64,000 nucleotides of DNA, taken from Luteibacter aegosomatissinici. Its GTDB lineage: Bacteria; Pseudomonadota; Gammaproteobacteria; Xanthomonadales; Rhodanobacteraceae. A program made the position numbers and the translations under genes. The notes under the pieces are model-generated. The model was not told where the DNA came from. It made no database searches and worked only from the letters and a program-made list of their open reading frames with translations. Every line of letters begins with the position of its first letter. Positions within the stretch are counted from its first letter, which is position 1. This document shows, one piece after another, positions 18,338 through 27,245 of this stretch. The DNA lies in NCBI RefSeq assembly GCF_023078495.1, contig NZ_CP095742.1:3844001-3908000 (forward strand). The letters run 5' to 3'.

Positions 18338-18350
18338 AAGCAAACCTTAT
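18336..18350. promoter_or_regulatory. Candidate LysR operator
   Basis: ATAAG-CAAAC-CTTAT is a perfect 5-bp inverted repeat with the T-N11-A spacing of LysR sites. It overlaps the start of the LysR gene and lies about 40 bp upstream of the divergent transporter start, so it could serve autoregulation and activation. Confidence 0.5.
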
Positions 18351-18388
18351 GCCTTCAATCAGTCATCTTCAATATCCTTATTGGCTGG

Positions 18389-19447
18389 ATGAGCGGACAA
18401 TTTATCCGTCCTGATCAACCCAAGGCCTTTGCCGTGTCCACCGTCGCCGCCACTCCTGCGCCCGAATCCCGCCTGCCAGGCATCCTCCTCGCCTTCGCCG
18501 TCGCGGCGGTGGCTTTCGGCCTTGGTAGGCTGATGCCCCTGGTGGGCGGCGCGGTCTGCGGCATCGTCCTCGGTATTCTCGTGCGGCACTTCGCAGCCCC
18601 TTCGGCGACGTTCCAGCCGGGCATTCGTTTCGCGGGGAAGCAGATCCTGCAGTGGTCGATCATTGCCCTGGGTTTCGGGCTCAGCCTGAACCAGGTGGCG
18701 AAAACCGGGCTTGAATCGCTCTCGGTCACCCTGGCCACCGTCGCAGCCGCTGGCCTGGTCGCGTGGGGCCTTGGCCGCGTCCTGCGCGTGCACGACAAGC
18801 TACAGGTCCTGATCGGTGTGGGCACTGCCATTTGCGGTGGTTCGGCTATCGCCGCCGTGGTGCCCATCATCAAACCCGATGACCACGACACCGCATTCGC
18901 CATCAGCACCATCTTCCTGTTCAACCTGGTGGCCGTGCTGATGTTCCCGTTGCTCGGGCATGCGATGGGTCTGTCCGACCTGGGCTTTGGCCTGTGGGCA
19001 GGTACGGCGATCAACGACACCTCGTCGGTCGTGGCTGCGGGCTACAGCTACAGCCACGCCGCGGGTGATTACGCGACCATCGTGAAGCTTACCCGCGCCA
19101 CGCTGATCATCCCGATCAGCCTGACCATCGCCTTCATCGTCGCGTGGCGACAGAAGCGCGGCGGCGCGGGTGATTTCAGCCTGGCGAAGATCTTCCCCTG
19201 GTTCATCCTGTGGTTCCTGGTGGCCTCAGGTATTCGTACCGCCGGCCTCGTCCCTGAAGCACTTGTCCCCATCATCCACTTCATCGCGGAATGCCTGATC
19301 ATCGTGGCGCTGACCGCCATCGGCCTCTCCGCCGACCTGCGCCGCATGGCGAAAACGGGCCCCCGCCCCATCCTGCTGGGCCTGGGCACGTGGGCGGCCG
19401 TGGCGCTGACCAGTTTGCTGGTCCAGCACATCATCGGCCGCTGGTGA
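18389..19447 (+). CDS. YeiH/UPF0324 putative anion (sulfate) exporter
   Basis: A 352-residue membrane protein with about 10 hydrophobic segments. The family core is easily seen: LQWSIIALGFGLSLNQV, VGTAICGGSAIAAVVPIIK and WAGTAINDTSSVVAAGYSY. UPF0324 members are annotated as putative sulfate exporters on limited evidence. The ATG at 18389 is the first start outside the divergent LysR gene. A TTG/GTG start a little later, closer to TM1, is possible. Regulation by the adjacent LysR protein is likely. Confidence 0.85.
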   Translation: MSGQFIRPDQPKAFAVSTVAATPAPESRLPGILLAFAVAAVAFGLGRLMPLVGGAVCGIVLGILVRHFAAPSATFQPGIRFAGKQILQWSIIALGFGLSLNQVAKTGLESLSVTLATVAAAGLVAWGLGRVLRVHDKLQVLIGVGTAICGGSAIAAVVPIIKPDDHDTAFAISTIFLFNLVAVLMFPLLGHAMGLSDLGFGLWAGTAINDTSSVVAAGYSYSHAAGDYATIVKLTRATLIIPISLTIAFIVAWRQKRGGAGDFSLAKIFPWFILWFLVASGIRTAGLVPEALVPIIHFIAECLIIVALTAIGLSADLRRMAKTGPRPILLGLGTWAAVALTSLLVQHIIGRW

Positions 19448-19654
19448 CGATGTAGCGATTACTCAGACGATCCGGCCAGTGAACAGATTGCACTGGCCTG
19501 TACCGATGAAGCCATGAGACTTTGGGCCATTGCATGCGGCGCGCTGGCAGCCAATTCATAACAGCACTCGAGGTGGAATTCCCTCTTGGCCAAGGCCACC
19601 AAAACCGCCGCCTGAATCGCGGACGATGCTGCTATGACAGGCGTCCCGAGCGAG
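19448..19654. other. Intergenic gap with one hairpin
   Basis: No credible gene. GGCCAGTG (19474-19481) and CACTGGCC (19491-19498) form a perfect 8-bp hairpin with a 9-base loop, 26 bp after the transporter stop. It could terminate or stabilise that transcript, although no T-run follows. The rest shows nothing I can name. Confidence 0.4.
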
Positions 19655-20512
19655 CTATCCGTGAATGACGCCGAGCAGGCGCAGATTGAGGGCGTGCTGC
19701 TGCTCTTGCCACCCGCGCAGGCGAAGCGGATCGATGTCGGGCTGGTCGTCCATGGCGCTCAGCCGCCGCTTCCACCAGCTTTTATAGACGTGGCGTGAGA
19801 TATCGCCGGTCACATCGCTGGCGATGATGCGGCCACGCAAGCTGCGAATGATGGCATCCCCACCCGCTTCGCTCAGCGTACCCTGGTCCCAGTTGGTCAT
19901 CGCCACATCGGGCGCATAGGCATCCTTGTCGATCGACAGGTAGACCGGCTGGCCGGCGCCGGTCTGCATCGCCACGAAATCTTCGACCATCGCGTCGGCA
20001 TCGGGAAACGACCGGAACGCCGTTTCCAGGCCGAAGCGGGCTGCCCAGCGTGTATCCACACCATTGGACCAGTAGGTGAGTTTCCCGGCCTTAAGCGGGC
20101 CGAGGTAGTTCTCCCATGCGTGGCCCTTTCCGATATCGTGGGATGTGATGCCGATGACGTGAACGTGCGTCACCCGCGGCATCATCGCCACGCGCCGAAC
20201 CCACGACCCACAGTGCACGCCAAACGGAAAGCGCATGTTATCCGGGTGGTTATCGAGCACGACCACCTGGAACGCCTGTTTTCCGGGGACACGGGCGACC
20301 AGGGGCCATGTCAGGTGATGGAAATCGCCGCTACCGAGGAACACGGTGCCGTGTTCACGCGGCAGCGTGGCATCGATGGTCAGGCCGAGACGGCGAAGGC
20401 GGCTTACCGAGCAACCGAACCGCACGCTCTCTTCGTATTCGCGGAGCGGAACGACGAGGCGATCGGGCAGCTCGCCGACCGAGCCATCCAGATCAAGAAC
20501 GATGGGTTGCAT
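19655..20512 (-). CDS. Arginase/ureohydrolase-fold protein
   Basis: A 285-residue protein with the metal ligand pattern of ureohydrolases in diverged form: FLGSGDFHHLT (for GGDH), VVLDNHPDNM (for DxHxD) and YLSIDKDAYAPD (for SxDxD). All six expected His/Asp ligands have a counterpart, so a dinuclear metal hydrolase is plausible, but the substrate-specificity loops do not match arginase or agmatinase. The frame runs further upstream, but the ATG at 20512 has a family-like N-terminus (MQPIVLDLDGSVGELP). It overlaps the acyltransferase gene by 20 bp and ends a four-gene operon. It may cleave a guanidino or amide bond in the pathway product. Confidence 0.7.
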   Translation of the reverse strand: MQPIVLDLDGSVGELPDRLVVPLREYEESVRFGCSVSRLRRLGLTIDATLPREHGTVFLGSGDFHHLTWPLVARVPGKQAFQVVVLDNHPDNMRFPFGVHCGSWVRRVAMMPRVTHVHVIGITSHDIGKGHAWENYLGPLKAGKLTYWSNGVDTRWAARFGLETAFRSFPDADAMVEDFVAMQTGAGQPVYLSIDKDAYAPDVAMTNWDQGTLSEAGGDAIIRSLRGRIIASDVTGDISRHVYKSWWKRRLSAMDDQPDIDPLRLRGWQEQQHALNLRLLGVIHG

Positions 20513-21557
20513 CGGCGCGTGGCACCCACTGGCTATCGGTTTCGAAGTGGTGCCGGAACCGGGACATGACGGCGCGCAGCAGCGGATTCCGGATGAACAC
20601 GGCGTGCCGCGTAAGATGGAAGCTGGCCCCAAGCTCCGCTTTAACCTGTGGATCACTCCAGCCGGCCACGTAGTGCGTAAGTCCCCGGGACAACGCGTAC
20701 TCCAGGTTCACGAACCAGCTGACGAAATACAGGTTGAGGTCGCGCGCCGCCGGGTAGGAAAAGCCCACGTACTTGTCGAGCAGCTTGCCGCCATGCTCGT
20801 AGCAGAGGTTCCAGCCGATGAGCCGGCCGGCGTGCCTGTATGTAAAAACCACCCCACCAGGTTCACGAAGGGTGGCCGCGAAAAACTCGCGGGAAAGTTT
20901 GTCGAAGTGCACTTCGCTCTGGGCGTACACGTTCTCGAACAGCGCGTAGACCTCGTCGACCGCGCCGTCGGCACGGAATGCTTCGCCGGTCTGAATGGCG
21001 TCGACCTGCAGCTCTCCCCGAGTGCGCAACTTGCGACGAAGGTTTTTCCGACGGGACGACGAGAGCCGCCCAAGGTACTCATCGACGCTGGCGAAGTTGA
21101 TGGGCACATAGGCCAGCGCCTGGCCTTCGATGATCAGGTAGCCGCGATCACGTGCCGCATCGATGAACCGCCGCGTCCACGCACGCTCGGCCGCCGAGGT
21201 CAGCGGCGAATCCAAAGCCAGGTCCTTCACGATCAGCAGCGGCTGCTGCTTGCCGTACCGCGCCGACAGATCGGCAGCCATCATCACGGGATGACTGCCG
21301 GCATTGAACAAGGCGTACTCGGAGACCGTCGTACCCACGAAGCAGGTACGCATGCGCAGCAGGCGTTTCAGGAACCACTGGAAGGGCAAACGGGTAATCC
21401 GCTCACGCAGCGATGCATCCGCCGTGGTGAGCAGATCAAAATCCGTGGAGAAAAGCGGAGCACCATCCCCCGCACGCGTCGGGGTGAACCCGCGCGGGGG
21501 GTGGTGCTCGAAGTGCTCGAGCAGCGCATCCGGCTCGAGCTGGTTCACGAAGGCCAT
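20493..21557 (-). CDS. GNAT-fold N-acyltransferase (FemAB/DUF482-like)
   Basis: A 354-residue protein with a double-GNAT layout like predicted N-acyltransferases of the FemAB/DUF482 group. The recognisable core is SVDEYLGRLSSSRRKNLRRK (basic helix), followed by VYAQSEVHFDKLSREFF, FTYRHAGRLIGWNLCYEHG, LLDKYVGFSYPAARDLNLYF and HYVAGWSDPQVKAELGA. It is cytoplasmic with no signal peptide. Related proteins transfer acyl or aminoacyl groups to amines. It sits 19 bp after the aminotransferase gene, so the aminotransferase product or a derivative is a plausible acceptor. Confidence 0.7.
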   Translation of the reverse strand: MAFVNQLEPDALLEHFEHHPPRGFTPTRAGDGAPLFSTDFDLLTTADASLRERITRLPFQWFLKRLLRMRTCFVGTTVSEYALFNAGSHPVMMAADLSARYGKQQPLLIVKDLALDSPLTSAAERAWTRRFIDAARDRGYLIIEGQALAYVPINFASVDEYLGRLSSSRRKNLRRKLRTRGELQVDAIQTGEAFRADGAVDEVYALFENVYAQSEVHFDKLSREFFAATLREPGGVVFTYRHAGRLIGWNLCYEHGGKLLDKYVGFSYPAARDLNLYFVSWFVNLEYALSRGLTHYVAGWSDPQVKAELGASFHLTRHAVFIRNPLLRAVMSRFRHHFETDSQWVPRADATHRS

Positions 21558-21576
21558 TGCAAGCCAACCCGGAATG

Positions 21577-22980
21577 TCAGCCGCGCTTGGCCAGCGTCAG
21601 CAGCTGGTCAAGCAGCGCAATGGCAAGGTCGATTTCATCGTGGCTGATATCGAGCGACGGGGCGAACGTGATCACGTTCTTGTACCAGCCGCCCACGTCG
21701 AGCACGAGGCCGATCTTCTTTCCTTCGTGAGTCAGGCCGCCGGCCAGGCCGATATCGACCATGCGATCGAGTAGCGCCTTGTTCGGCGTAAAGCCATCGT
21801 CGGTGCAGATCTCGGCGCGCAGGGCCAGGCCCAGGCCGTCGACATCACCGATTTCCTTGTGGCGCTTCTGCAGGTCACGCAGGCCATCCAGGAAGTGCTT
21901 ACCCTTCTCCGCCACCTTGGTCTCGTAATCCAGCTCATAACCCATCTGGATGACTTCCAGGCCCAGCGCGGTGCCGAGCGGGTTGGAGTTGAACGTGGAA
22001 TGCGTGGATCCCGGCGGGAATACGGTGGGGTTGATCAGTTCTTCGCGCGCCCAGATGCCGGACAACGGATTCAAGCCGTTGGTCAGCGCCTTGCCGAACA
22101 CGAGGACGTCGGGGGTAACGCCGAAGTGCTCGATCGACCACAGCTTGCCGGTGCGCCAGAAGCCCATCTGGATTTCATCGACCACCATGAGGATGCCGTA
22201 CTTGTCGAGCACCTTCTTCAGGTCGATGAAGAAGTTCTTCGGCGGGATGACGTAGCCGCCGGTACCCTGGATAGGCTCGACATAGAACGCGGCGTACTCG
22301 GCCTCACCCACCTTCGGGTCCCACACGCCGTTGTATTCGGTTTCGAAGAGGCGCTCGAACTGGCGCACGCACGCGTCCGAGTATTCTTCCGGGGTCATGC
22401 CCTTCGGGCGGCGGAAAGGGTACGGGAACGGAATGAACTGCGCGCGCTCACCGAAGTGACCAAAGCGGCGACGGTAGCGGTAGCTCGAGGTGATGGACGA
22501 CGCACCGAGCGTGCGGCCGTGGTAGCCGCCTTCGAAGGCGAACATCAGGCTCTTGCCGCCCTTGGCGTTACGCACGAGCTTGAGTGAGTCTTCCACCGCC
22601 TGCGCGCCACCGACGTTGAAGTGGCAGCGGCCGTCGATACCGAACTTCTGCTTGGCATCCACGGCGATCGTCTTGGCGAGCTCGATCTTGCCCTGGTGCA
22701 GGTACTGGCTGGCCACCTGCGGCAGCAGGTCGATCTGCGACTTCAGGCGATCATTCAGGCGCTTGTTGCCGTAGCCGAAATTCACGGCCGAGTACCACAT
22801 CTGCAGGTCGAGGAACGGGATGTTCTCGCTGTCGTAGATGTAGCTGCCTTCAGCGTGGCGGAAGATCTTCGGCGGATCGACGTAGTGCACGGTATCGCCA
22901 AACGAGCAGTACTTGGCTTCATCGGCCAGCAGGGCCGCGTCGTCGATCACGATATCGGGGTTGCGGGAGAGAATATTCAT
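21577..22980 (-). CDS. Class III PLP aminotransferase
   Basis: A 467-residue aminotransferase of the ornithine/4-aminobutyrate group. Visible elements are FLDLQMWYSAVNFGYGN (substrate entry), FAFEGGYHGRTLGASS, EPIQGTGGYVIPPKNF, the PLP-binding aspartate in MVVDEIQMGFWRTGK and the Schiff-base lysine in VFGKALTNGLNPLSG. A C-terminal small domain (GLALRAEICTDDGFTPNK, GLVLDVGGWYKNVITFAPSL) completes it. It overlaps the HAD phosphatase gene by ATGA and precedes the N-acyltransferase. An omega-amino or diamine substrate is typical of the class. The specific substrate is not predictable. Confidence 0.85.
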   Translation of the reverse strand: MNILSRNPDIVIDDAALLADEAKYCSFGDTVHYVDPPKIFRHAEGSYIYDSENIPFLDLQMWYSAVNFGYGNKRLNDRLKSQIDLLPQVASQYLHQGKIELAKTIAVDAKQKFGIDGRCHFNVGGAQAVEDSLKLVRNAKGGKSLMFAFEGGYHGRTLGASSITSSYRYRRRFGHFGERAQFIPFPYPFRRPKGMTPEEYSDACVRQFERLFETEYNGVWDPKVGEAEYAAFYVEPIQGTGGYVIPPKNFFIDLKKVLDKYGILMVVDEIQMGFWRTGKLWSIEHFGVTPDVLVFGKALTNGLNPLSGIWAREELINPTVFPPGSTHSTFNSNPLGTALGLEVIQMGYELDYETKVAEKGKHFLDGLRDLQKRHKEIGDVDGLGLALRAEICTDDGFTPNKALLDRMVDIGLAGGLTHEGKKIGLVLDVGGWYKNVITFAPSLDISHDEIDLAIALLDQLLTLAKRG

Positions 22981-23693
22981 ACAGGCAGTTCCACGGTGTT
23001 CGGCACGGAAGTGGGCAGGACGGTTTTCGGCGGCAGGCGGCCGTCGAGCAGATCGGGGAGCAGCGCCAGCGCTTCATCGAAGCTGGCGATAGGTGCGTAC
23101 GGGATGCCGGCGGCGCGGCAATGCTCGATAAGGCGATTCTTCGCGAATACGAAATCGACGCGATCGGCGGCGCAGAAGTCGGAGGCGCCATCGCCGATGA
23201 GCAACGTTTTGCCACCGCGGGCGCGAGCCACGTCGACACGGGCGCATTTACAGGTGCCGCTGCGGCAGCCATCGGCTGAGAACGGCGAGGTGAGGTTCCA
23301 CGCACGTGGTGCTGACTGCTTGAGATGGTTGGCCACCGTCGGAAGGCTGTCGATACCGTGGTTCTTCAAGATGGCGTGGATCGCGTGATCGAGGCCATCA
23401 CTGACGATCTCCATGGGAATGCCCAGGTCGATCGTGGCCTTCACGAAGGCAGCGAAACCATGGTCGATATGCAAGCCATTGAGGTGCGAACGCAGTTCGT
23501 CATCACTCATGTCGAGCAACGCCACCTGCCCGGCCATGCACACGGCGGAACCGATGCGGCCCTCACGCCAGTCGCGCTCAAGCACTTCCCAGCCCGGGCG
23601 GCCGTAGCGATCGAGCAGCGAATCGATCACGTCCTCCACGGCGATGGTGCCGTCGAAGTCGCAGAGGATGTTCCAGTCGGGCGAAGTGAGCAC
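22977..23693 (-). CDS. HAD-IB family phosphatase (MtnX/SerB-like)
   Basis: A 238-residue haloacid-dehalogenase-type phosphatase. Motif I is LCDFDGTIAVEDV (nucleophile and acid/base aspartates), motif II is in EIVSDGLDHAI, and motif III/IV is LLIGDGASDFCAADRVDFVF. A Cys-rich cap segment (CRSGTCKCARVD) is present. The start is GTG at 23693 without a strong ribosome site. It is the first gene of the four-gene operon. By analogy to SerB or MtnX it should release phosphate from a small phosphorylated intermediate before or after transamination. The operon faces the MipA gene across a 129-bp divergent spacer. Confidence 0.8.
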   Translation of the reverse strand: MLTSPDWNILCDFDGTIAVEDVIDSLLDRYGRPGWEVLERDWREGRIGSAVCMAGQVALLDMSDDELRSHLNGLHIDHGFAAFVKATIDLGIPMEIVSDGLDHAIHAILKNHGIDSLPTVANHLKQSAPRAWNLTSPFSADGCRSGTCKCARVDVARARGGKTLLIGDGASDFCAADRVDFVFAKNRLIEHCRAAGIPYAPIASFDEALALLPDLLDGRLPPKTVLPTSVPNTVELPV

Positions 23694-23822
23694 GTAACGG
23701 GCACCGGTGTCAGGATGTTGCGAAGGCTAGGGGCCCATCCTTTCCCATCCCTTTCCCTTTACTGAAAGCAACTTGTAAGCACGTTGTGGCACCCTGCCGC
23801 TCTCCCCGTCCTGTTTTTACGC

Positions 23823-24587
23823 ATGCGCCGCACGAGCCTTTCCCTCCTTCTTGCGCTGGCCGCCTGCACCGTGGCCCATGCCGACGACGACACCCCGACC
23901 TATGCGTTTGGCGCTGGCATCCAGCGCATGCCGGCATGGCAGGGCTCAAAGGACACGCGCAACCAGGCCGTGCCGTATATCGATATCGAGCTGCCGGGCG
24001 TGGGTGAGGTGTCGACCACCGATGGGCTCACCCTCGACGTGATCCACGGAGAGCACTGGCACGGCGGCCTGTATGGCAACTGGCTCTGGGGCCGTACCCG
24101 TAACGAGCTGGGCCCCCAACTGGGCGGCAAGGTGGCCTCGCTGTCGCCGCGCTGGCAAGGTGGTGGCTATCTGGAATACGCGTTCGACAAGAAGCTCAGC
24201 GTGGGCACCCACGTCGCGCATGACACGAGTGGCGCCGGCGCTTACGCGGCCCTCTACGCCGATTGGCAACTTCCCGATGTGTGGTACATCCAGCACTCGC
24301 TGGAACTGCAGGTGGAAGGCATGAACGGCGCCGCGATGACGCGCTTCTTCGGCGTCACGCCATCCGAGGCGCAGGCGATCGGCACGGCGCCCTACCAGCC
24401 GGGCGCTGGCTGGCACTCCGCCAACCTCGAATACGACGCCTTCGTGCCTACCTCATTGCATACGGGCTTCGCGGTGGCGCTGTCGTATGCGCGCCTGTAC
24501 GGCAATGCAGCCGATAGCCCGCTCGTGCGCGATTTCGGTGCCCGCCGCCAGGTCACGACGACGCTGGCGTTCGTCGTTCACTTCTAA
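23823..24587 (+). CDS. MipA/OmpV family outer-membrane protein
   Basis: A 254-residue secreted protein. Residues 1-20 form a signal peptide (MRRTSLSLLLALAACTVAHA). The mature part begins with YAFGAGIQRMPAWQGSKD, typical of MipA/OmpV proteins, and shows alternating beta strands ending in TTTLAFVVHF with the terminal aromatic of outer-membrane barrels. Family members scaffold murein enzymes or form small-molecule barrels. I started at the ATG at 23823, because an upstream in-frame extension would mask the signal peptide. Divergent from the HAD-aminotransferase operon. Confidence 0.8.
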   Translation: MRRTSLSLLLALAACTVAHADDDTPTYAFGAGIQRMPAWQGSKDTRNQAVPYIDIELPGVGEVSTTDGLTLDVIHGEHWHGGLYGNWLWGRTRNELGPQLGGKVASLSPRWQGGGYLEYAFDKKLSVGTHVAHDTSGAGAYAALYADWQLPDVWYIQHSLELQVEGMNGAAMTRFFGVTPSEAQAIGTAPYQPGAGWHSANLEYDAFVPTSLHTGFAVALSYARLYGNAADSPLVRDFGARRQVTTTLAFVVHF

Positions 24588-24594
24588 CGGTGCC

Positions 24595-25374
24595 TCACGC
24601 CGGATCGGCGTGCAGGTCGTCGCCTTCCAGGTTCGTGGGAACGGCGAACAAGACGCCCAGCATCACGACGTGCGCTGCGGCCGACAGGTAGGGCGCCCAG
24701 CCGGGCATGACGATGTCGTAGGGCAGCACCGTATCGATCAGCTGGTTCGCCAGGTTCCAGCCCCAGTGCAGGCCCACGGCGAGCCACAGGGTGCCGGCCC
24801 GAACGACTGCCGTCGCATACGCCACCCCAAAGAAGAACAGCATCACCCATTCGCCGGCACCGCTGCCCAGCCTATACATATGGTTCAGCACATGGACCAC
24901 CGCGGAAACCAGGACGAAGGCCCAGGGCGACCACGCGATGCGTGTGGCGCGATAGATAAAGCCACGCGCCAGGAGGTCCTCGGCGACCGAGGGAACGAAC
25001 GTCACCAGCAAGGCCCACGGCAGCGACGTAGCGAACGACATGGCGGCCGCGGCAGCCGTTTCAGGTGCACGTGCGGCGTATACACCCAGGCCCATGCCGA
25101 CACAGACCGCCACGTACTTCAGCAGCAGGGCCAGCACCAGCCCGCCGGAAAGGAGCACTAGCGTGCTCCGGCGCCACTCGAGCGCGTAGGCGTCATAACC
25201 CTTGAAGCCCAGCCAGCGCCCCAGCGGCCACGCCACCGCGAGCATCGCGACCAGGAAAGCCCCCGAAACCGCCAGGCTATGGAATACATGCCCGCCAAGG
25301 CCCTCTGCCGCATGGTAGAGGACACACAGGACAACGAACGCGATGACGACGCGCTTGCGGTCGACGGCAGGCAT
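24595..25374 (-). CDS. CPBP-family intramembrane metalloprotease
   Basis: A 259-residue polytopic membrane protein with a diverged CPBP signature: SVAEDLLARGFIYR (E-D in place of E-E), VVHVLNHMYRLGSG and LHWGWNLANQ. Eight hydrophobic segments are visible. The ATG at 25374 follows GGGGAA. An in-frame start 10 codons upstream is less likely. It is convergent with MipA and follows the T4SS effector gene on the same strand with a 77-bp gap. No functional link to the effector is evident. Confidence 0.75.
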   Translation of the reverse strand: MPAVDRKRVVIAFVVLCVLYHAAEGLGGHVFHSLAVSGAFLVAMLAVAWPLGRWLGFKGYDAYALEWRRSTLVLLSGGLVLALLLKYVAVCVGMGLGVYAARAPETAAAAAMSFATSLPWALLVTFVPSVAEDLLARGFIYRATRIAWSPWAFVLVSAVVHVLNHMYRLGSGAGEWVMLFFFGVAYATAVVRAGTLWLAVGLHWGWNLANQLIDTVLPYDIVMPGWAPYLSAAAHVVMLGVLFAVPTNLEGDDLHADPA

Positions 25375-25451
25375 GGATTCCCCGGTAAGGTTGGCGCGGG
25401 GCACAGCTTAGGGCCGGGAGGCCCTTGGGCGCCATAGCCTGGTCGGCAAAA

Positions 25452-27236
25452 TCAGCGCGACATCGACATTCCCTGCTCCTGCTGCTGGCTCAACTGCATC
25501 TGCCGGTCCTGCGCCATCTGCTCCCACTGCTGGTTAGCCATCTGCAGATCCTGGGAAGCTGTTGCGACAGGTGTCTGGAAGGCCTCCAGCGCGTCGACCT
25601 TGCCCCACCTGGTACGAGGATCATCAAGGTCGCCGCGGAACGCCTGGTACATATGCACTTCCGGCTCAATGTTGCCTTGCTTGTCCTGGCCGAGGCTCAT
25701 GTGCGTCACGTCGGTCATCCCGCAGCGCCTGGCCTGAGCGACCGAACAGTGCGCAAGCCGTTCCATTTGCTGGTCGGAAAGGGTGATGCCTTCTTCGGCG
25801 TGGAGGGTGGTTAGCTGGTCGTGGATTGAGTTGTAGAGACGGTGGTCACGGTGAGCGGGGTGCGCAGGGCTGGTGGGTGCGGGTACGACCGGGGCATCGG
25901 GCTCAAGCCACGGAAAGCGGCTGAACTCGATGCGGTTGTCGCGGGCGTGTTCGATCTGCCCTTCCGAACTCAAGACAGGCTGAATTTTCGGCTCAGCGAA
26001 AGGTTCTGGGCGGGCTTCATGGCCTTCTATGTCAAGGGCATCCTCGCCACGATCCCTTCCGGTCAACGGCGCGGCATCTCGTAACAAGTCATGCTTGAAC
26101 TGAAGGTCAAGATCCATGACTTCTGACGGCACTTCGCCCACGTGTACGCGCGCCCTATCTGGCACCTGAGCAAGGACTTCTTCGCTCGTTCCTTCCGGCA
26201 ATGCACATCGCACAACGGGACGGCAATCCGGCGCACCTTTCTGCGCGCCACGCACGCCCCTAGCCCCCAGGCGATCGTGGACACGAGTGTCGTAAATAAT
26301 GGAGTGCTCTTCCGAACGATGAATCGGATACCTTTGGACGTCGTCGTAAAGTTGATAGCGCTCGAGTAGCCTCTGCTCGCTGAGTCCGTCAATGAAGTCG
26401 ATCATCAGGTTGCCACTTGCGCGGGCCAAGCCATCCTCGTGGTAACTGCCGCCCACGTCAGAATGAGCCCCAGGTACAGTGATGGCGAGCAACCGACGGT
26501 CAGCCGAGAGCCCCTGCGGAATGATCATGGATGACGGAAACTGGCTACGCCGCTCGTCCTTGGCCGTAACCTGGAAGCCAGCAACCACCGAAGGCGACAC
26601 ACGGCGATCATGGCGAGTTGGGTGACCCGTGGCGACGGGGTCAAACAGCGCGACGGCTTGTGGGATTGTTCCCGCCCGAATCAGCTGCTTTCGGTCTCGA
26701 CCGACCTTTGTCGAGACACCTTCATCGTGAAGCCTTCGCGAGAAGGACATGACCTCCTCACCGCCCCGACTAAAGCCTGTCGATACGACCCTGATACGCG
26801 CTTCCGGATCCTCAGCCAACCATTCTTCAACCTTTAGTGAAAGACGCTTCCGCATGATCTCAACGCGTTCATCGTGCGAATAGCCTACGGCGCCATCAAC
26901 CAATCGCAGAACGAACCCCGATTGGGTCCCAGGCCCCGCAACATAGAATGACGAAATGCGAGAATCCTTCTTCGCCTTAAGCTGCTCAGCGAAACGACCT
27001 ACATTCGTCATGTGATGCGGGTCACCATCCACATCATTACCTGTACCGTCGAAGTTCGCTAAGAAGAGTCGCTCGTGCGGAGCGTCGGCGTGAAGAAGGA
27101 TTGGGACGCGCATTGATCCAAGAAGGTGCTTCGCCGCGTCGTATGACCTCAGGTCATGAATGGTTGAACGAGTGCTGGACACACCGTCAAGCCGCCTTCC
27201 GTCACGACCTATCTTGTGAGTTTCCTTGATTTTCAT
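25452..27236 (-). CDS. T4SS antibacterial effector: DUF2235-type lipase with XVIPCD-like tail
   Basis: A 594-residue protein. The N-terminal half is an alpha/beta hydrolase of the DUF2235/Tle1 type: FDGTGN (62-67), nucleophile elbow GFSRGG (Ser156), ALFDPVATG (Asp199) and VPGAHSDVGGSY (His258), a plausible Ser-Asp-His triad for a phospholipase. The C-terminus (about 462-590) matches the Xanthomonadales VirD4-interacting domain: DHRLYNSIHDQL, the central AFRGDLDDPRTR, and a Gln-rich end. That domain marks substrates of the bacterium-killing X-T4SS. AAGGGA precedes the ATG. It is the last gene of virD4-lipoprotein-lipoprotein-effector, 9 bp after the nearest lipoprotein gene. Its role in killing is inferred from domains and context. 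Confidence 0.85.
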   Translation of the reverse strand: MKIKETHKIGRDGRRLDGVSSTRSTIHDLRSYDAAKHLLGSMRVPILLHADAPHERLFLANFDGTGNDVDGDPHHMTNVGRFAEQLKAKKDSRISSFYVAGPGTQSGFVLRLVDGAVGYSHDERVEIMRKRLSLKVEEWLAEDPEARIRVVSTGFSRGGEEVMSFSRRLHDEGVSTKVGRDRKQLIRAGTIPQAVALFDPVATGHPTRHDRRVSPSVVAGFQVTAKDERRSQFPSSMIIPQGLSADRRLLAITVPGAHSDVGGSYHEDGLARASGNLMIDFIDGLSEQRLLERYQLYDDVQRYPIHRSEEHSIIYDTRVHDRLGARGVRGAQKGAPDCRPVVRCALPEGTSEEVLAQVPDRARVHVGEVPSEVMDLDLQFKHDLLRDAAPLTGRDRGEDALDIEGHEARPEPFAEPKIQPVLSSEGQIEHARDNRIEFSRFPWLEPDAPVVPAPTSPAHPAHRDHRLYNSIHDQLTTLHAEEGITLSDQQMERLAHCSVAQARRCGMTDVTHMSLGQDKQGNIEPEVHMYQAFRGDLDDPRTRWGKVDALEAFQTPVATASQDLQMANQQWEQMAQDRQMQLSQQQEQGMSMSR

Positions 27237-27245
27237 TGCATTCCC

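Noticed and set aside
25452-27236. T6SS Tle1 phospholipase effector
   Set aside because: The catalytic domain is of that broad type, but the C-terminal XVIPCD-like tail and the adjacent virD4 point to T4SS delivery, and no T6SS gene is near.
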